A DNA stretch of 64,000 nt from Magnolia sinica (taxonomy: Eukaryota; Streptophyta; Magnoliopsida; Magnoliales; Magnoliaceae): positions 62,396,001-62,460,000 of the forward strand of contig NC_080588.1 in assembly GCF_029962835.1 (NCBI RefSeq), written 5' to 3'. Shown piece after piece: positions 10,924 through 22,943 of the stretch. How positions within the stretch are numbered: position 1 is the first letter of the stretch; each line of letters starts with the position of its first letter. The notes under the pieces are model-generated. The model saw only the letters and a program-made list of their open reading frames with translations. It did no database searches and was not told the origin of the DNA. A program made the translations under genes and the position numbers.

Positions 10924-13078
10924 TACACACGCACACACCACACACGCACGCACTCACGGGCCCACCGTCCCTGGACGGTGGGGATAAAACACTTACCTCA
11001 CTGCTGGCCCCACCGTCCACCTGGACGGTGGCCATAGAACACATGCATCACTGTGGGCTCCATGTGGGGCCCACCATAATGTTTATATTCCATCCCACCC
11101 GTTGATAGGGCCTCGTAGGCCTAGGTGAAGGGTGAACACAAATTCCACCCTGATCCAAAACTTCTGTGGGCCCAAAAAGGATTTCAAAGGTAGAGGTTTA
11201 ATCCCACTGTTTTCTACGGTGTGGGCCACCTGAGTCTTGGATCAGGCTAATTTTTGGAGGGTGGTCCCCTGACCTTAGGGCCCACCGTATGAATGGATTA
11301 GATGACAAATAAACATCAAGGTGGGGCCCACGGCTACGGCCGTGAGTGGCTGCCCGACCGTCATCCGTCCGGGCGCTGGCGCGCAGGCAGCGTTGCTGCA
11401 TCTCTGACACAGCAGCAGCAGCTGCTGTGTTAAGGTTTTATATATTTTTTTTTTATTTTTTTGTTTTTTCATGGATTTTGCAGGTGGGGTCCATATTTGG
11501 ACAATCCACTCCATCTAATGTTCTTCCATGGCTCACCACGAGCAAAACAAGTCCAATATTGGACATATTTTGGGGTATAATAGTTTCAGGGAAGGTTTCA
11601 ATGGTGAAAACTACCATTTGCTATGGTATGGCCCGCCCGAAGGTCTGATTGGTCCCATATTTCGGCTCAACGCCTAAAAGGTGCTTGGGAAGGGAATGAA
11701 TGGTATGGATTGAAAACATACATCAATATGGAGCCTACACAAGTGGTCACCCCAAAGCTTGTGATGAAGTTGATATTTGGATTTTTCCTTTTTGTCCAGC
11801 GTCCAGAGACGCTGGATGGTTTGGGGCTAGCACAAACAGTGAGGTGGGCCCTGCTCAGGTGGGCCACCACATGCTTGAGTGGTGTGGGTACCATACATAA
11901 AAGGTGGGCTCCACTTGAACATGGTTTGAATGGAACACATACCTTGTGGTGGGGTCCATTCAAGTGGGCCACATAACTTCATTATCATCACAAAAAAAAA
12001 AAAGATAAAAGGGAGAGAGATAGAGAGTGAGACCGTGTGATGGAGGGACCCCGGCACTATGGGCCCTCCCTTGCACTAAATCATACATCAAGTGGGTCCC
12101 ATTACATGTGGGCCCATTAAATTAAAATTCAACGGTGGAGATCCCTTCTCCACTAAATTAGACGGTCTAGATGACCCTAAATATGCAAGAAAGTAAACAT
12201 CATGATGGGGTCCATGGAGAATGGCCCCATCATGGAATGATCATGATGATCCAAGTGGGCCATTGGCCACATCTTAAGGTCCAAAGTGAGATCCGAACCA
12301 TTGATCGGTTGGCCTCACTTGGCCCATCTTAAAAACATCAAAAACTATCCTATCCAAACACCCACTGCTTGATCTTCTTGCTCCCTTGGCTTCCTTAGCT
12401 CCTTGTGCTTCTCTTTGATGGAGGAAGATGAGAAATGGATGGTTGAGATGAGAGATCTAAGGATAGAAAGGTGGGCCACACATGAGCATTTTTCTCACCA
12501 TGGGAGGGCTTGGAGAGGTTCATACGTATGGTGCTTTCTTGCTTATGGGAGAGTTGAAAATGAGAGAGACTTGTAAGGGAGAGAGAGAGAGGGAGTGATG
12601 GGTGATGGAGTGATGGATGGGAGAGAGGGATGGGTGTAAGAAGCTCTTTTTGACTTTTTGGGCAAAAGTTGAAGGAGAGGGTATGGGTGGTGTAAGAACT
12701 TTTTGACTTTAGGGGATTTGCTTGGGAAAGGGTGAAAGGTGATGTGTACTTGACATGATGGGATTGATGGGATTAATTGATTGATGTGACACCTTGTAGA
12801 GATTCTCTCGAAATTCACACGCGCGGTGTTTTCCTCGCACCGAACGCTGGCCTACATCTCCCAACCAGGGTATCGCCTCGGCGCGCAAGTCGCGGCATCG
12901 GAACCACGGTGACGACGCGGTCGCTAAGGTATAAGTCATGGGTTGAGTCGACTCAGTTTAACGGCACGAGAATCCAGGTCGCGCGTAAATACCGGTTAAG
13001 GGTCGAAGGTTGCCGGAATTCGATCGGGAAGACCGCGGAAGCCTATGGAACGGTACGGTCTAAGATACGGGGCTTACA

Positions 13079-13083
13079 ATGGA
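13079..13083. repeat. Target-site duplication ATGGA, right copy
   Basis: ATGGA directly follows GGGGCTTACA of LTR copy B and matches 9000-9004 exactly. Confidence 0.9.
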
Positions 13084-14163
13084 TATACCAAATCTGATAG
13101 CATGGATCCCTCCATCTACGGTGAGGATGAAATTTTCTCATATTAAGGTTGGGCCTAGGTGGCCTACCAATATTCCTAAGGATCTGGGACGAGCTTCGTT
13201 CACCATACTATCATATAGCCAGCTAGATGCCCTAGGGGAGCCCAAATAAATCCTAGATGGACTCCAAGATTAAAACAATCCTATTAGTAACCAATAAAAG
13301 CCCAACATCTTGGATTAGCCCAATATGAATAGATGGATCATGCAAATATCAATGGGGCCTAATGATTTGGGTCAACCCACTTTGAGAAAGATGAGAATGG
13401 GCCTAACAAAGGGTCTAAGGGAAGGTCATAATGTGGACATTTAACCATCAACGCCCATTCAATGTGGACATTTAACTAACATTGCTCCCAAGGAGTGGCC
13501 CACATAAAGCCAAACATCTAGTGGGGCTCATGGCCTCACACAAGGGCCTCATATACAACACAATGGGCCTAATGGAACAACCCATAATCCTCATACATCA
13601 AGGTGGGCCACATGGGGCAACCTAAAGCCCAGAAAAATGCTAAGGTAGGCTATATCTAGCATATCCAACATGGTGGGCCTCTTTGGGCAGCCCATAGGCT
13701 CTAAAAATATACCCGGGCCAAGTACACAACATACTCAACATAGTGGTTTACAAATCAGCCCATGAAGTCCACCATAATGGATGAATAATAACTCACCATG
13801 GAAATCCTAAGGCTGGATATTCAGCCCATCTGACCCATTAAACATCCAGAAAATTCTGAGCAATCTGGCAAAAAAAAAAATCAGATGAAGGGTGGACCTA
13901 ATAAGGCATCAAAGGGCCTAAATTCTGCTCAACAAGGAGGTGTGTATCATATAAGGAGATGGGCCTGTTGCTGGACTTTTAGGCCAGCAGTAGTCCAGTC
14001 ACTCTAGAGGTCCAAGGGCTGGATGGCTGAGATTAAATCATGCATTAAATGGGTCCCATATCCAGGGGGATGGATGGCGTACACAACACATCAAGGTGGG
14101 CCTGTTACACCACAAAATGGGATTCACCACTGCTAGCCGATGGATAATAACACATACATCATG

Positions 14164-14460
14164 TTGGCCTCACGTCCCAGCCCTGGACGATGTGGATAGA
14201 ACACATACAGCATGGTGGGCCCACGTCCCAGCCCTGGACGATGTGGATAGAACACGTACAGCATGGTGGGCCCACGTCCAGCCCATTTGGACGGACGGTA
14301 TAAATATACAACATATACTATAAGGTGGGCCCCACCCGTCCAACAAATGGACGGTGTGTATAAGACCCATACATTGTGGTCGGCCCCACACAGCACACCG
14401 TCCAGAGATGGACGGTGTGAATACAGAATACATACATTAAGGTGGGCCCCACCCCCACAT
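14164..14460 (+). repeat. About 50-65 bp minisatellite with GTGGGCCCCAC cores
   Basis: Units share GGACGRTGTGGATA, an ACACATACA stretch and GGTGGGCCCCAC. Two adjacent units (about 14176-14270) are almost identical: GTCCCAGCCCTGGACGATGT occurs twice, 51 bases apart. Later units (14280-14460) are more diverged. Confidence 0.75.
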
Positions 14461-14825
14461 GTAACATGTGTGGGGTGGGCCCCATGCGCTGCTAAATGGA
14501 TGAATGGTATGGATATAACACATAGCTCATGATCAGACCACAAAACTTGCTGACGTCAAATATAGCAACTATATGCTACTGGACTGCTGGCCCAGCATTT
14601 AGCAGATGGACGGTATAAATATAAAATGCATACATCACATGTGGGTACCATGCGCACATAGCCCACCTGGTTTGGATTAAACTGATATTTATGTTTTCCT
14701 TTCATACAGTCTAGCAACTGTTGCTGCTGGATGTCCCATGGCTGGATGGTCTGGATGCAATTCATCCATCAAGTGGGGCCCACGTACACGTGGCCCACCA
14801 ACCACATACATCATCATCATCACCA

Positions 14826-14860
14826 TGAAAAGAAAAAGAAGAAGAAGAAGAAGAAGAAGA

Positions 14861-14912
<52 letters not shown>
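14826..14912. repeat. (GAA)n-(GA)n compound microsatellite
   Basis: AAG/GAA trinucleotides run into about 23 GA dinucleotides inside LTR copy C. Confidence 0.9.
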
Positions 14913-14913
<1 letters not shown>

Positions 14914-15909
14914 GGCGATGGAGGGGAGGGGCTCTGCACTATGAGCCCTCCCTAGGTGGGCCATGTAAGTACAATACATACATCAAAATTGGTCCCAAGT
15001 CATGTGAGCCCTAAATCATAAAAATCAACGATGGAGATCCCTTTCCACCAAAAGATGTAAGGTCTAGATGACCTTTCCATAAATGGAAAAAATAAACATC
15101 ATAATGGGGTCCATGGAGAATGGCCCCATCATGAGATGATCATATGAATCATGGTGGGCCATCGGCCACACCTAGGGTCCAAATTGAGATCCATACCATT
15201 AATCGGTAGGCCCCACTTAGCCCATCATCAAAATACAATCTAATCATATAAAACACCCACCGATTCCACTTCTTCTAGGCTCCCTGGAATGCTAAGCTCC
15301 TTGACTTCAACGTAGACGGAGGATGATGAAGATTGAAAGGCTAGGATGAGAGGTTAGGGGGTAGGAAGTGGGTCACACATGGGGTTCTCCTTGGAAAATG
15401 CTTGAATGTCCATTCTTAGTTGCTTAAAATGGTAGAGAGAATGAGAGGGAGAGAGAATGTGATGAGATGAAAGGGATGGGATGGGTGTAAGGAAAGGGAT
15501 GGGTGTGTGTAAGAAAGGGATGGGTGGAGAGAGAGAGAGTTGACTTTGGGGATGGCCTGTGTAAGACAGGGATAAGTTGTATACTTGACTAGTATTAGAT
15601 TGATTGATGTGATGGATGGTAGAGATTCTCTCGGGATTCACAATATGCGGTGTTTTCTTCGAAATAAATACACGTTCACAACTCCTGACCTGGGTATTGC
15701 ATCGGTGTGCAAGACACAACATTGAAACCATGACGACGGCGCGGTCGCAATGGTACAAGTCTTGGGTCGAGTCAACTTGAGTGTATACGATGTGACTTAG
15801 GGTCACGCGTAAATACATTCTACGGGTCACGAATTATCGAAATTTAATGGGGCGGATCGCAGGATCCTAAGAAATGAAATGGTCGTTAGGACATGGGCCT
15901 GACATGACA

Positions 15910-16841
15910 AGTCACAGAGCATATATTCAATGGCAACTTAGAGAAGCAGGGGGGTTGAGAAGGGAAGTAATGATGCGATTGATGAAGTATAAATGTTAAT
16001 GATGATTGCATGATCTTTGGCTCGCACTTGAAATGGCTTGGATGTTTGGATGCACCGTGGTTGGGAATGATTGACCCAAGTGGGATTGTAAAGCTAAGAG
16101 ATGGCTAGAGGAGGCTAGATGGGGCTGAAAAGATGGGAGCTTGAGAACTTAAGCACTCCCTCTTACTCTCACTCACTTGCTCTCTCTCTCTCTTTCTCTC
16201 TCTCTCACTCTTGGTGGATTTGTAGTTGATTGTTGTTGTGTGAAATGAAGAGAAGTGAAGGCTATTTATAACCTTTTGGGATAGCATTTTGGTAATTCTA
16301 AGGACCTTGGAGAGTGAATGGTGATGTAGCAACTTGTGATTAGTTGAGAGAAGGGAATGCTACATGGCATTCCCTTATAGGCCCTTAACTTGGTAGGATG
16401 GTAAATAAGGTGGGTTTTAGGGTCAATTGCATGGAAGAGTTGACTTTGAGAGGGGGAATAATTGTGTGCTCAGAGGATACATTTTTGGAGGCCCGACGAT
16501 AGTCAGACTACCGCTCAGGTACGGTTGTCTTTGCAGTTTGGCCGGTGGTCTTATTTTGGGCCCTAAGAGCTGCGCAAAGCCCCTTTTTGGATATTTGGCT
16601 CAAAATGGCTCGAAATTGGCTCAAAAATAAATCGAGAAATGGATTATTTTGGGTATGCTTTAGGTTGGATGATGGCTTGAGTTAAGTTAGGGTTTATGAT
16701 AACATAATGGCTCAGGTTCGATTAGGGCTTGGATCAAGTTTGAGAAATGGCTGCGGTTTTGGGTAGAGTGTGAGGTTTAAGTTCAGTTCTTAAGGATCAT
16801 CCATGCCTTGTCAAGTTGCTAGCCTGGGTGGAGTGTCTACA
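15910..16841 (-). mobile_element. Tat relic LTR, second segment
   Basis: It resumes AAGTCACAGAGCATA as in the intact LTR at about 31581. It carries the CT-rich leader (16180-16205), a TATA box on the minus strand (TATTTATA on plus, 16263-16270), a degenerate copy of the palindromic GATAGTCAGACTACCGC unit (about 16497-16515) and the end GGAGTGTCTACA. On the minus strand this LTR begins TGTAGACACTCC, like TGTAGACACCCC of the intact LTR. Confidence 0.8.
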
Positions 16842-17838
16842 ATGAGTCACACACTAAGATTTGAATGTTTTACAGTGGAGTGTGCATGTGGAACCCTACC
16901 ATTCACACGCTGTCAAACTTGCCAATACGTACATGTGTTTTGATATCCGAGCCCTCCATTTAGTCGAGCACATTGAATAAGATCATTCACCTTCAAATTC
17001 AGTGTATTTTACTCTTTGGCTGGACCACGAGCTAAAAAAGAAATTGATGGTTGGAAAGTATTTCCTAATCATCTATTTCTTCTATATGTTATGGCCCAGC
17101 TCAGACTGAAGTGACCTGTTTTTAGGCCGGAATATGTAAAGACAGTAGACCACCTGATGGAAACCAGTGGTCACGAATACATGCGCCATATTAGCACGTT
17201 TGCATCCACGTGGATTGCAGACATTATAAGGTCCTCATGCATTGAGAGTTGATGGCGTTCTGATGCATTCCAATCTCTACAAGTGGGGCCATTCGGGATC
17301 TATATCGTAGATCTAATGGGTCCACACTGGATGGAATAGGAGAAAAAATTCCTAACTAGATGATCTACAAATCAATCTGGGCCATTGATCTAGTGTTTAA
17401 AATTATCGTCTCCTGCAAATTGACACTTAAAATTTAATTTGGTTTTTATCAGTGATATGTTTGGGTTATAGCCAGAAAAGTCGCACTGAGTGATCCTGAC
17501 CACATGAAAGATGGAATATTGACTGTTGATGTGGTTGTTTTCCCACTGGCCCATTTCTGTTTAAACCATCCGGCTCCAGTCCACGTATCGAGCGATTGGC
17601 ATCATCTGAACCGTATTGATCGGGATCATGGATGGACAACTACCAGGATTCCCTAAATCTAAAGATAATCGAATATTTGGTCTATTCGGTAATTCTTTTC
17701 TTAACCATCCATCTGCAGACCACTTATCAAAGGATACGATTTTCTTATTAAGGATATTTTATAGGGACCTATCAAATATTTTTCCGATTACATCAATGGG
17801 ACCAGATAACAGTGCAAAAATGAAGAAGAGAGTGTACT
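16842..17838. other. Intergenic, no gene seen
   Basis: Unique-looking or ancient repeat sequence after the end of the relic LTR. No reading frame with recognisable protein similarity and no clear terminal repeats. Confidence 0.5.
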
Positions 17839-18420
17839 TTGTTGGGAGATTGTGAAAGAAAATTCCGATATGAATCACATAACGATAAAGCAAACACAAA
17901 CAAAACATGCACAAGTGTACACAATTTTTTAATGAAAAACCCTTGCGAGGAAAAATCACAGCAAAAAGCAACAATTCACTATAAAAAGGAAAATACAAAA
18001 AATACATGCACTTACACTTATGAGAACTCCTTTGAATTTCTGTAAAACCCTAGCTTTTCCTCTTTAGAACCCTTAATGATGCCTTAGAATATCTGAATCT
18101 GGATTGCACCCAATATATATAATGTTACAATCGAAATAGGAAACAAATTGTACACTTACGTAGAATCGTGCGCATCATTGATCTATGCATCAATCGAGCT
18201 CGAACATGCACAAAAAAGTTCAAAGAGTTAATTGGAATTTTTTAAGTTTTATCGATTGATCAACTTGATAGTTCAATCAATTGAGATTGTCCAAAATTGT
18301 CTAGAGACCAATCTATATAATTTGAAGTTCACTTGATTAATCGACTAGGCTGGGTGGTCGACTGGTCGAACTCCTATTTCATATACATATTTAATATATC
18401 TCATAACACAAGTACGTAAA
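17839..18420 (-). mobile_element. Probable copia-type LTR remnant
   Basis: Read on the minus strand it contains GCTAGGGTTTTACAG, a GCAAGGGTTTTTCATT block and TTGTGTACACTTGTG, a combination typical of the transcript-end part of plant copia LTRs. Repeated ATCGATTGATCAA-like motifs occur at 18180-18350. A similar arrangement in the opposite orientation lies at about 27690-28230. No ends or TSD could be fixed. Confidence 0.45.
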
Positions 18421-18550
18421 ATTGAACATCATATCACCTTAATATTTTTATTAGTTTTTAGATACTGTACATCGGTATATGATTAAGTAAGAGGAAAACA
18501 CTTACGTACCTGGCCTAAGGTACCTAACTGGTGGGAGTGGATTAGATGCT

Positions 18551-19055
18551 ACTCAGATAACAACTTAGGGGGTGTTACCCTTATCGTGTGGGGACCACCT
18601 TGATAAATGTGTTTCATATGCATGTAGTCCATCCAATTTTTTAGCTCATTTAAGGATGTTATACCAAAACTTAAGCAGATCCAAATCTCTGATGGACCAC
18701 ACCACTTGAAAAGGCGGTGAATGACCATTAAAGCTTTTCGTAGGCCACAAAAGTTATAGATCAAGATAATCTTTGTATTTTCCCTTAATACAATTTTGGT
18801 CGACCTTATCAATGGGTTGGATAGCAAATAAACATTATGGATCCACTTATAGTGGGCCTTGGGAAGTTTTTAATGGTAACAATTCAATCATCATTGTTTC
18901 TTGTGGTATGGTCCTCCTGAGATTTGGATATGCTTAACTTTTGGGACTATATCCTAAAATGAGCCATAAAAACGGATGGACAGAGTGGATATACAACATG
19001 TGATCAAGGTAGACCTAAAATAAGGGTAACACCCACTATGTTGTCATTGGGTAAT
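18551..19055. mobile_element. MITE with about 45-bp terminal inverted repeats
   Basis: The left end CAACTTAGGGGGTGTTACCC (18561-18580) matches the reverse complement of the right end near 19021-19046 (GACAACATAGTGGGTGTTACCC), and the similarity continues inward through TTAT...ACCTTGAT. The interior holds the GGATGGACAGAGTGGATATA module common in the window. No transposase. A clear TSD was not found. Confidence 0.65.
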
Positions 19056-20752
19056 ACATAATCCGCACCTCTAACTGATTCACTCTCTCTAATGTGATGA
19101 AAAATAGTCAATGTTTATGAAATCCACCCCATCCATTAGGTATACAACCCTTGTTTGATGTTGATCTTAAAAAAATAAGGCTGATTCAATGCTAAGGTGG
19201 ACTCCCATAAAATTATACATAGTATGACACACCTAAGGTTTCTAATTTTGTGATATTTTCATACTTATTTTCATCTTGATGAGGTACATTAGATGAATGG
19301 ATTGGATGGCATATAAACACCATGGTGGCACTATACGAAACTAATGGTGAGCGTCCCATCTCAACCTTTTCCTATGGAGTGGTCTGTCTTAGTTTTTTAT
19401 GATAATGATTTTTTATGTTACAGGGTAAAAACGAGGCACCATACCTGATGGACGGGGGGATCTTATGAAAGTTTCTTCCACCCAATGATATGTTATTGAA
19501 AGTTACCTACCAGAGGTACCTACCTAAGGTATGCTATACGATTTGATATAATCATCAAAATTCAAAGGGAACAGAATCAAGAGATCCAATGCCCTTTAAG
19601 GCATGAAAATTATGTGTCTCCATATTGTCCATTGTGCGCATAGAACATTTGTATATTGATCCCATCCATGTATCCGACGGCCTCGTACATTAATTATCAT
19701 TGATTAACCTATCACCCTCTGGAATTCAACACCTAAGTACAAATGTTATAATTACGAGTCACCGGGTGTGAACTTATTAAAAACACATGTGGACGAGTTT
19801 TCACGTGCCAACATAGGCTAATTAACATCCAACCATGATTAATAATCAAGGTAACTTTTAATCAGTGGCATTAAAAGTTAAACGGAGATAACTAAACTCA
19901 AAAGGCTAATATCCAAAAGGCACAAATCCAAAAGTAGTATCTGCCCAGATGGGAACTATACTAGTCACAATATGATCAACTTATACAGGGTATAAAACTA
20001 AAAAAAGAAAAGAAAAGGATGAAACTAGAAATATACTGGGGTGCTTCGAACGCACCACCATCCAGTCCTACTCTGAATCATTTGCATATGTCAAATGGAG
20101 GGCGTTAGGCGCCAACATAATGAAGAAATATCCCCAAGATTTTACTTTGGGCATTTTAGTTGTAATCTAAAAGTTTACTACTCTAAATCATGTTATCTTT
20201 TACATACATATACTAAGCATGTTACATCTAGTATACAAATACTAAGCATGTTATACTTACATTATGTTAATAAAAGTACATTAATGTATGTTATGATATG
20301 CAATTCATGCCCTGTCGCTATTAAGTGTCACCATCAACAAGTGATGTGGCTCATCACTAACATCACTCGCAAAAATATGCATGCAATGATATGTGTGCTT
20401 GCTTTAGCTAAGCTTTTATTAATCTGTTTATATACAATTATATTTGGAAAATTAGGATACCATAATCATATCATGAGTCATTTAAAGAGGATCACGTGGC
20501 TTGTCACGGCTCCTTGCCATTGTCCCTTAATCCAATTTAGGGTTCATCTCTCGATATCTGTTTTAAATAATTAATTCCAAAGTTACATGCATAATGCCCT
20601 AGATATCAAATTAACATGGCAAATATCTTCACCCAAATTCAATATGAGAATAGATGCGACATGGATTTACCTGAACACCTAGAGATGACACAATACTTGA
20701 ATTGGAAGAATTACGTATATGGCAACAATGTGCACCTACTAACCAAGTCTAA
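19056..20752. other. Intergenic, AT-rich, no gene seen
   Basis: Partial MITE-like motifs (CTAAAATGAG, GGTGGCACTATA) occur in the left half. A 159-codon frame at 20095-20574 lacks any recognisable domain and is judged to be chance. Confidence 0.5.
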
Positions 20753-21361
20753 GGGGTCATTTGGCACAGTCGATTGAAGGGGATTTGAGGGGATTTCAAA
20801 TCCCCTGGTTGTTTGGCAACATAAAGTAATGGGGGGTTTCAAATCCCCTCTTTGAGGGGGTTTGAAATCCACGGTGAGAGCTTGGATTACACCTAAAATC
20901 ATTTCAATAGTTGCAGGTGAACATGTGTGCCACTATACTATCATTCTATTGGGCACATGGCCCACTAATGATGATCAGCACCGTCTAAACATTGTCCATG
21001 TAAATCAGCACTGTCCAAACATTGTCCATGTTAATCAACGATTAAAAAATATTTGATTAGTCACTCAGACATACTCTTGTGCTTGTGGCCCATCCGAGAC
21101 TTGGAATTTCATCATTTTTGGGTAAAACATATATTTTGGCGGGCTTATCACAACCATTGTGTCAAAAATTACATATCTTATTAATTAGAGAAATTTAAAT
21201 GGATTTAATAATTAAATTCAAACCCTTGTAAATATACCATGCATAGCTACTTTTGGATTGAAGTTGATTCACAATCCAGGGTGCCAAACACACAAGGAGG
21301 ATTTCAAATCCAGGGGGTTTCAAATACTGAGGGTTCCAAATCCACACTCCTAAACAGGCCC
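20753..21361. mobile_element. Tourist/PIF-Harbinger-like MITE (609 bp)
   Basis: The left end GGGGTCATTTGGCACAG and the reverse-complemented right end GGGCCTGTTTAGGAG match the GGGNCNGTTTGG-type ends of Tourist elements. The flank is TAA (20750-20752) on the left and TAC (21362-21364) on the right, a one-base departure from the usual TWA duplication. Subterminal GGGGATTTCAAATCCCC palindromes fill both ends. There is no coding capacity. Confidence 0.75.
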
Positions 21362-21632
21362 TACGAATTTACATGTCAACCAAGAGGGACACTAGCATGA
21401 GCACCCAATGTATAAGGCTCATCACCTTGGCGAATTTACCAATCTACAGCTATTATTTATGACCTTTTTGTGTTTTATGTCTAGCCGTTAATTTCGGGCA
21501 GCTGAACGGAGAATTAAAATTTTCTAATCGAGAAGATATTTTAAGACTCATCCATCCATTGCTTGTTCTTTCCTTCAGATCAACGATTAGAATATGCAAA
21601 AACTGGGCCCCACTAAAAACGGGCGTATGTGG

Positions 21633-22252
21633 AAGCGGATTGGCTGGTGTACCACACATTAACTATATAGCTGGTGTATTGACGTCAGCAAATTTGGTGG
21701 GTTCCATCATTAGGTATGTGTTATATCCAAACCGTCCATCCATTTGGCGAGCTAGTCATAAGGTTTCAGCCAAAAAATAAAACAAATCTAAAAATCAAAT
21801 AGATCACACTGCAAAAAGAAGTGAGGGATTGAACGTCTACCATTGAAACCCTTTTCGGGGTCACGAAAGTTTCGGACCAATATGAAATTTTTTTCCCTAC
21901 TCATCCATGTATTTTTGACCTTATTAACAGATTGGATGGAAAATAAACGTTCTGGTGGGACCTACGAATTTTTTAACGGTGAAAATCATTATCACCGCTG
22001 CTATTTTTGGTGTGGTTCATTTGAGCTTTGGATATGATTCATTTTCCGTATAATGCTTTAAAATGATATCAAAAAATGGATGAACAGTGTGGATATAAGA
22101 AATACATCATTCTGCGGGCCATGTAACTTTGATCTCCTTTGAACCGTTCGTACAGCTCGGAGATCGAGGAGCGGCGGCGCTCGTCTTCGCACGACGCGTA
22201 TCTACACCAGCAGTATAGCTGGTGTATGGTACACCGGCCAATCCGCTTCCGA
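21633..22252. mobile_element. Mutator-like non-autonomous element with 9-bp TSD
   Basis: The left end AAGCGGATTGGCTGGTGTAC matches the reverse complement of the right end (GTACACCGGCCAATCCGCTT), with a further shared TAGCTGGTGTA inside. Identical 9-bp flanks CGTATGTGG lie at 21624-21632 and 22253-22261, the length expected for Mutator-like elements. The interior has no transposase. The exact right boundary could move by a few bases. Confidence 0.7.
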
Positions 22253-22261
22253 CGTATGTGG

Positions 22262-22940
22262 ACGCTATTTGCGTTTGATGCATCCAAGTAATCCACAATT
22301 TCACAAATAATTTCAATTTCAATTTCTCATCAAATGATCTTCTCGAGCAACTTCCGCAGCCGGGACCGCACTCCACCTGTCTCGATCTTACATTCATTCA
22401 ACACGCGTGTGAAAGCTCTGTTCAACCAAAAACGTGCACACGTGCTAGTACGGAAGAATGTGCAAAACATGAACTTCTAAACATAGTGAACTGACATAGG
22501 TGTGTACTGACGAGCTAACAAAAAAATAAAAAAAAAAACCTACATAGGGCTCACCGTAAGCAGATCCATAAATATATATTTTTTTGCCCTCTAACCCGCT
22601 TATAAGGTCAAACAGATAGGTCTGTTTGAAAATACAAAGATCATCTTGATTCAAAACATATGTGGCCCACCAAAAGTTCTTAATGGTTATTAATCACTTT
22701 TTCCAATGGTGTGGTTCACCAGAGATTTTTATATGCTTAATTTTTAGATTAACATCGTAAAATGAGCTTATAAACTGGATGGACGGCGTGGATATACAAT
22801 AAATTCATCAATATGGGCTCCACACGGTAAGTGTGATACCCACTAAGCTGTAACCCAGGCAACACCTAAACCGCTCCCCACAGATTCAGCTGGTTGGGCG
22901 GGCCACCAAATAGGACCTCGCAGCTGCCAAAGCTCCTATT
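22262..22940. other. Intergenic upstream of the VQ gene, repeat-derived in part
   Basis: The GGATGGACGGCGTGGATATA module (22776-22795) and GTGGGCCC-like words mark an old MITE fragment at about 22500-22870. No gene seen. Confidence 0.45.
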
Positions 22941-22943
22941 CAG

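Larger units (their letters stand above)
9005..13078 (+). mobile_element. Solo LTR copy B (4,074 bp), complete, TSD ATGGA
   Basis: It begins TGTCACGCCCCAAACTC and ends GGGGCTTACA, flanked by exact ATGGA duplications, so it is a complete LTR with TG...CA ends and no internal region. A solo LTR normally arises by recombination between the two LTRs of one element. It lies inside LTR copy C of the same family. It holds a TGGGCC-rich array (about 10440-10800), an AT dinucleotide run (about 10870-10922), GTGGGCCC-type motifs, GA-rich tracts, and the conserved 3' end beginning near 12800. Reading frames inside it are short and low complexity. A 4-kb LTR is unusually long. Clade cannot be assigned without an internal region. 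Confidence 0.88.
13084..15904 (+). mobile_element. Solo LTR copy C, 3' segment
   Basis: Continuation of the LTR that starts at 7635. It contains the CATTTAAC...GCTCCCAAGG landmark (about 13438-13490), a minisatellite (14164-14460), a GAA/GA microsatellite, and the conserved 3' end (about 15615-15904) finishing GGGCCTGACA. The next base resumes the Tat relic LTR (AAGTCACAGAGCATA). No gene. Confidence 0.8.

Noticed and set aside
14133-14543. 136-codon reverse frame with repeated peptide units
   Set aside because: The repeats are a by-product of the GTGGGCCC minisatellite in LTR copy C.
15354-15830. 158-codon reverse frame with Ser/Pro/His-rich end
   Set aside because: Arises from GA-rich and conserved LTR-end sequence; the matching frames in LTR copies A and B are broken, so no selection.
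18505-19545. Larger outer inverted repeat round MITE 18551-19055
   Set aside because: CCTAAGGTACCT-type ends match only loosely and out of register, so a second enclosing element is not supported.
20095-20574. 159-codon forward frame in an AT-rich stretch
   Set aside because: Composition is irregular (Cys/His/Tyr/Leu scatter) with no domain, poor start context and no sign of exons; most likely chance.
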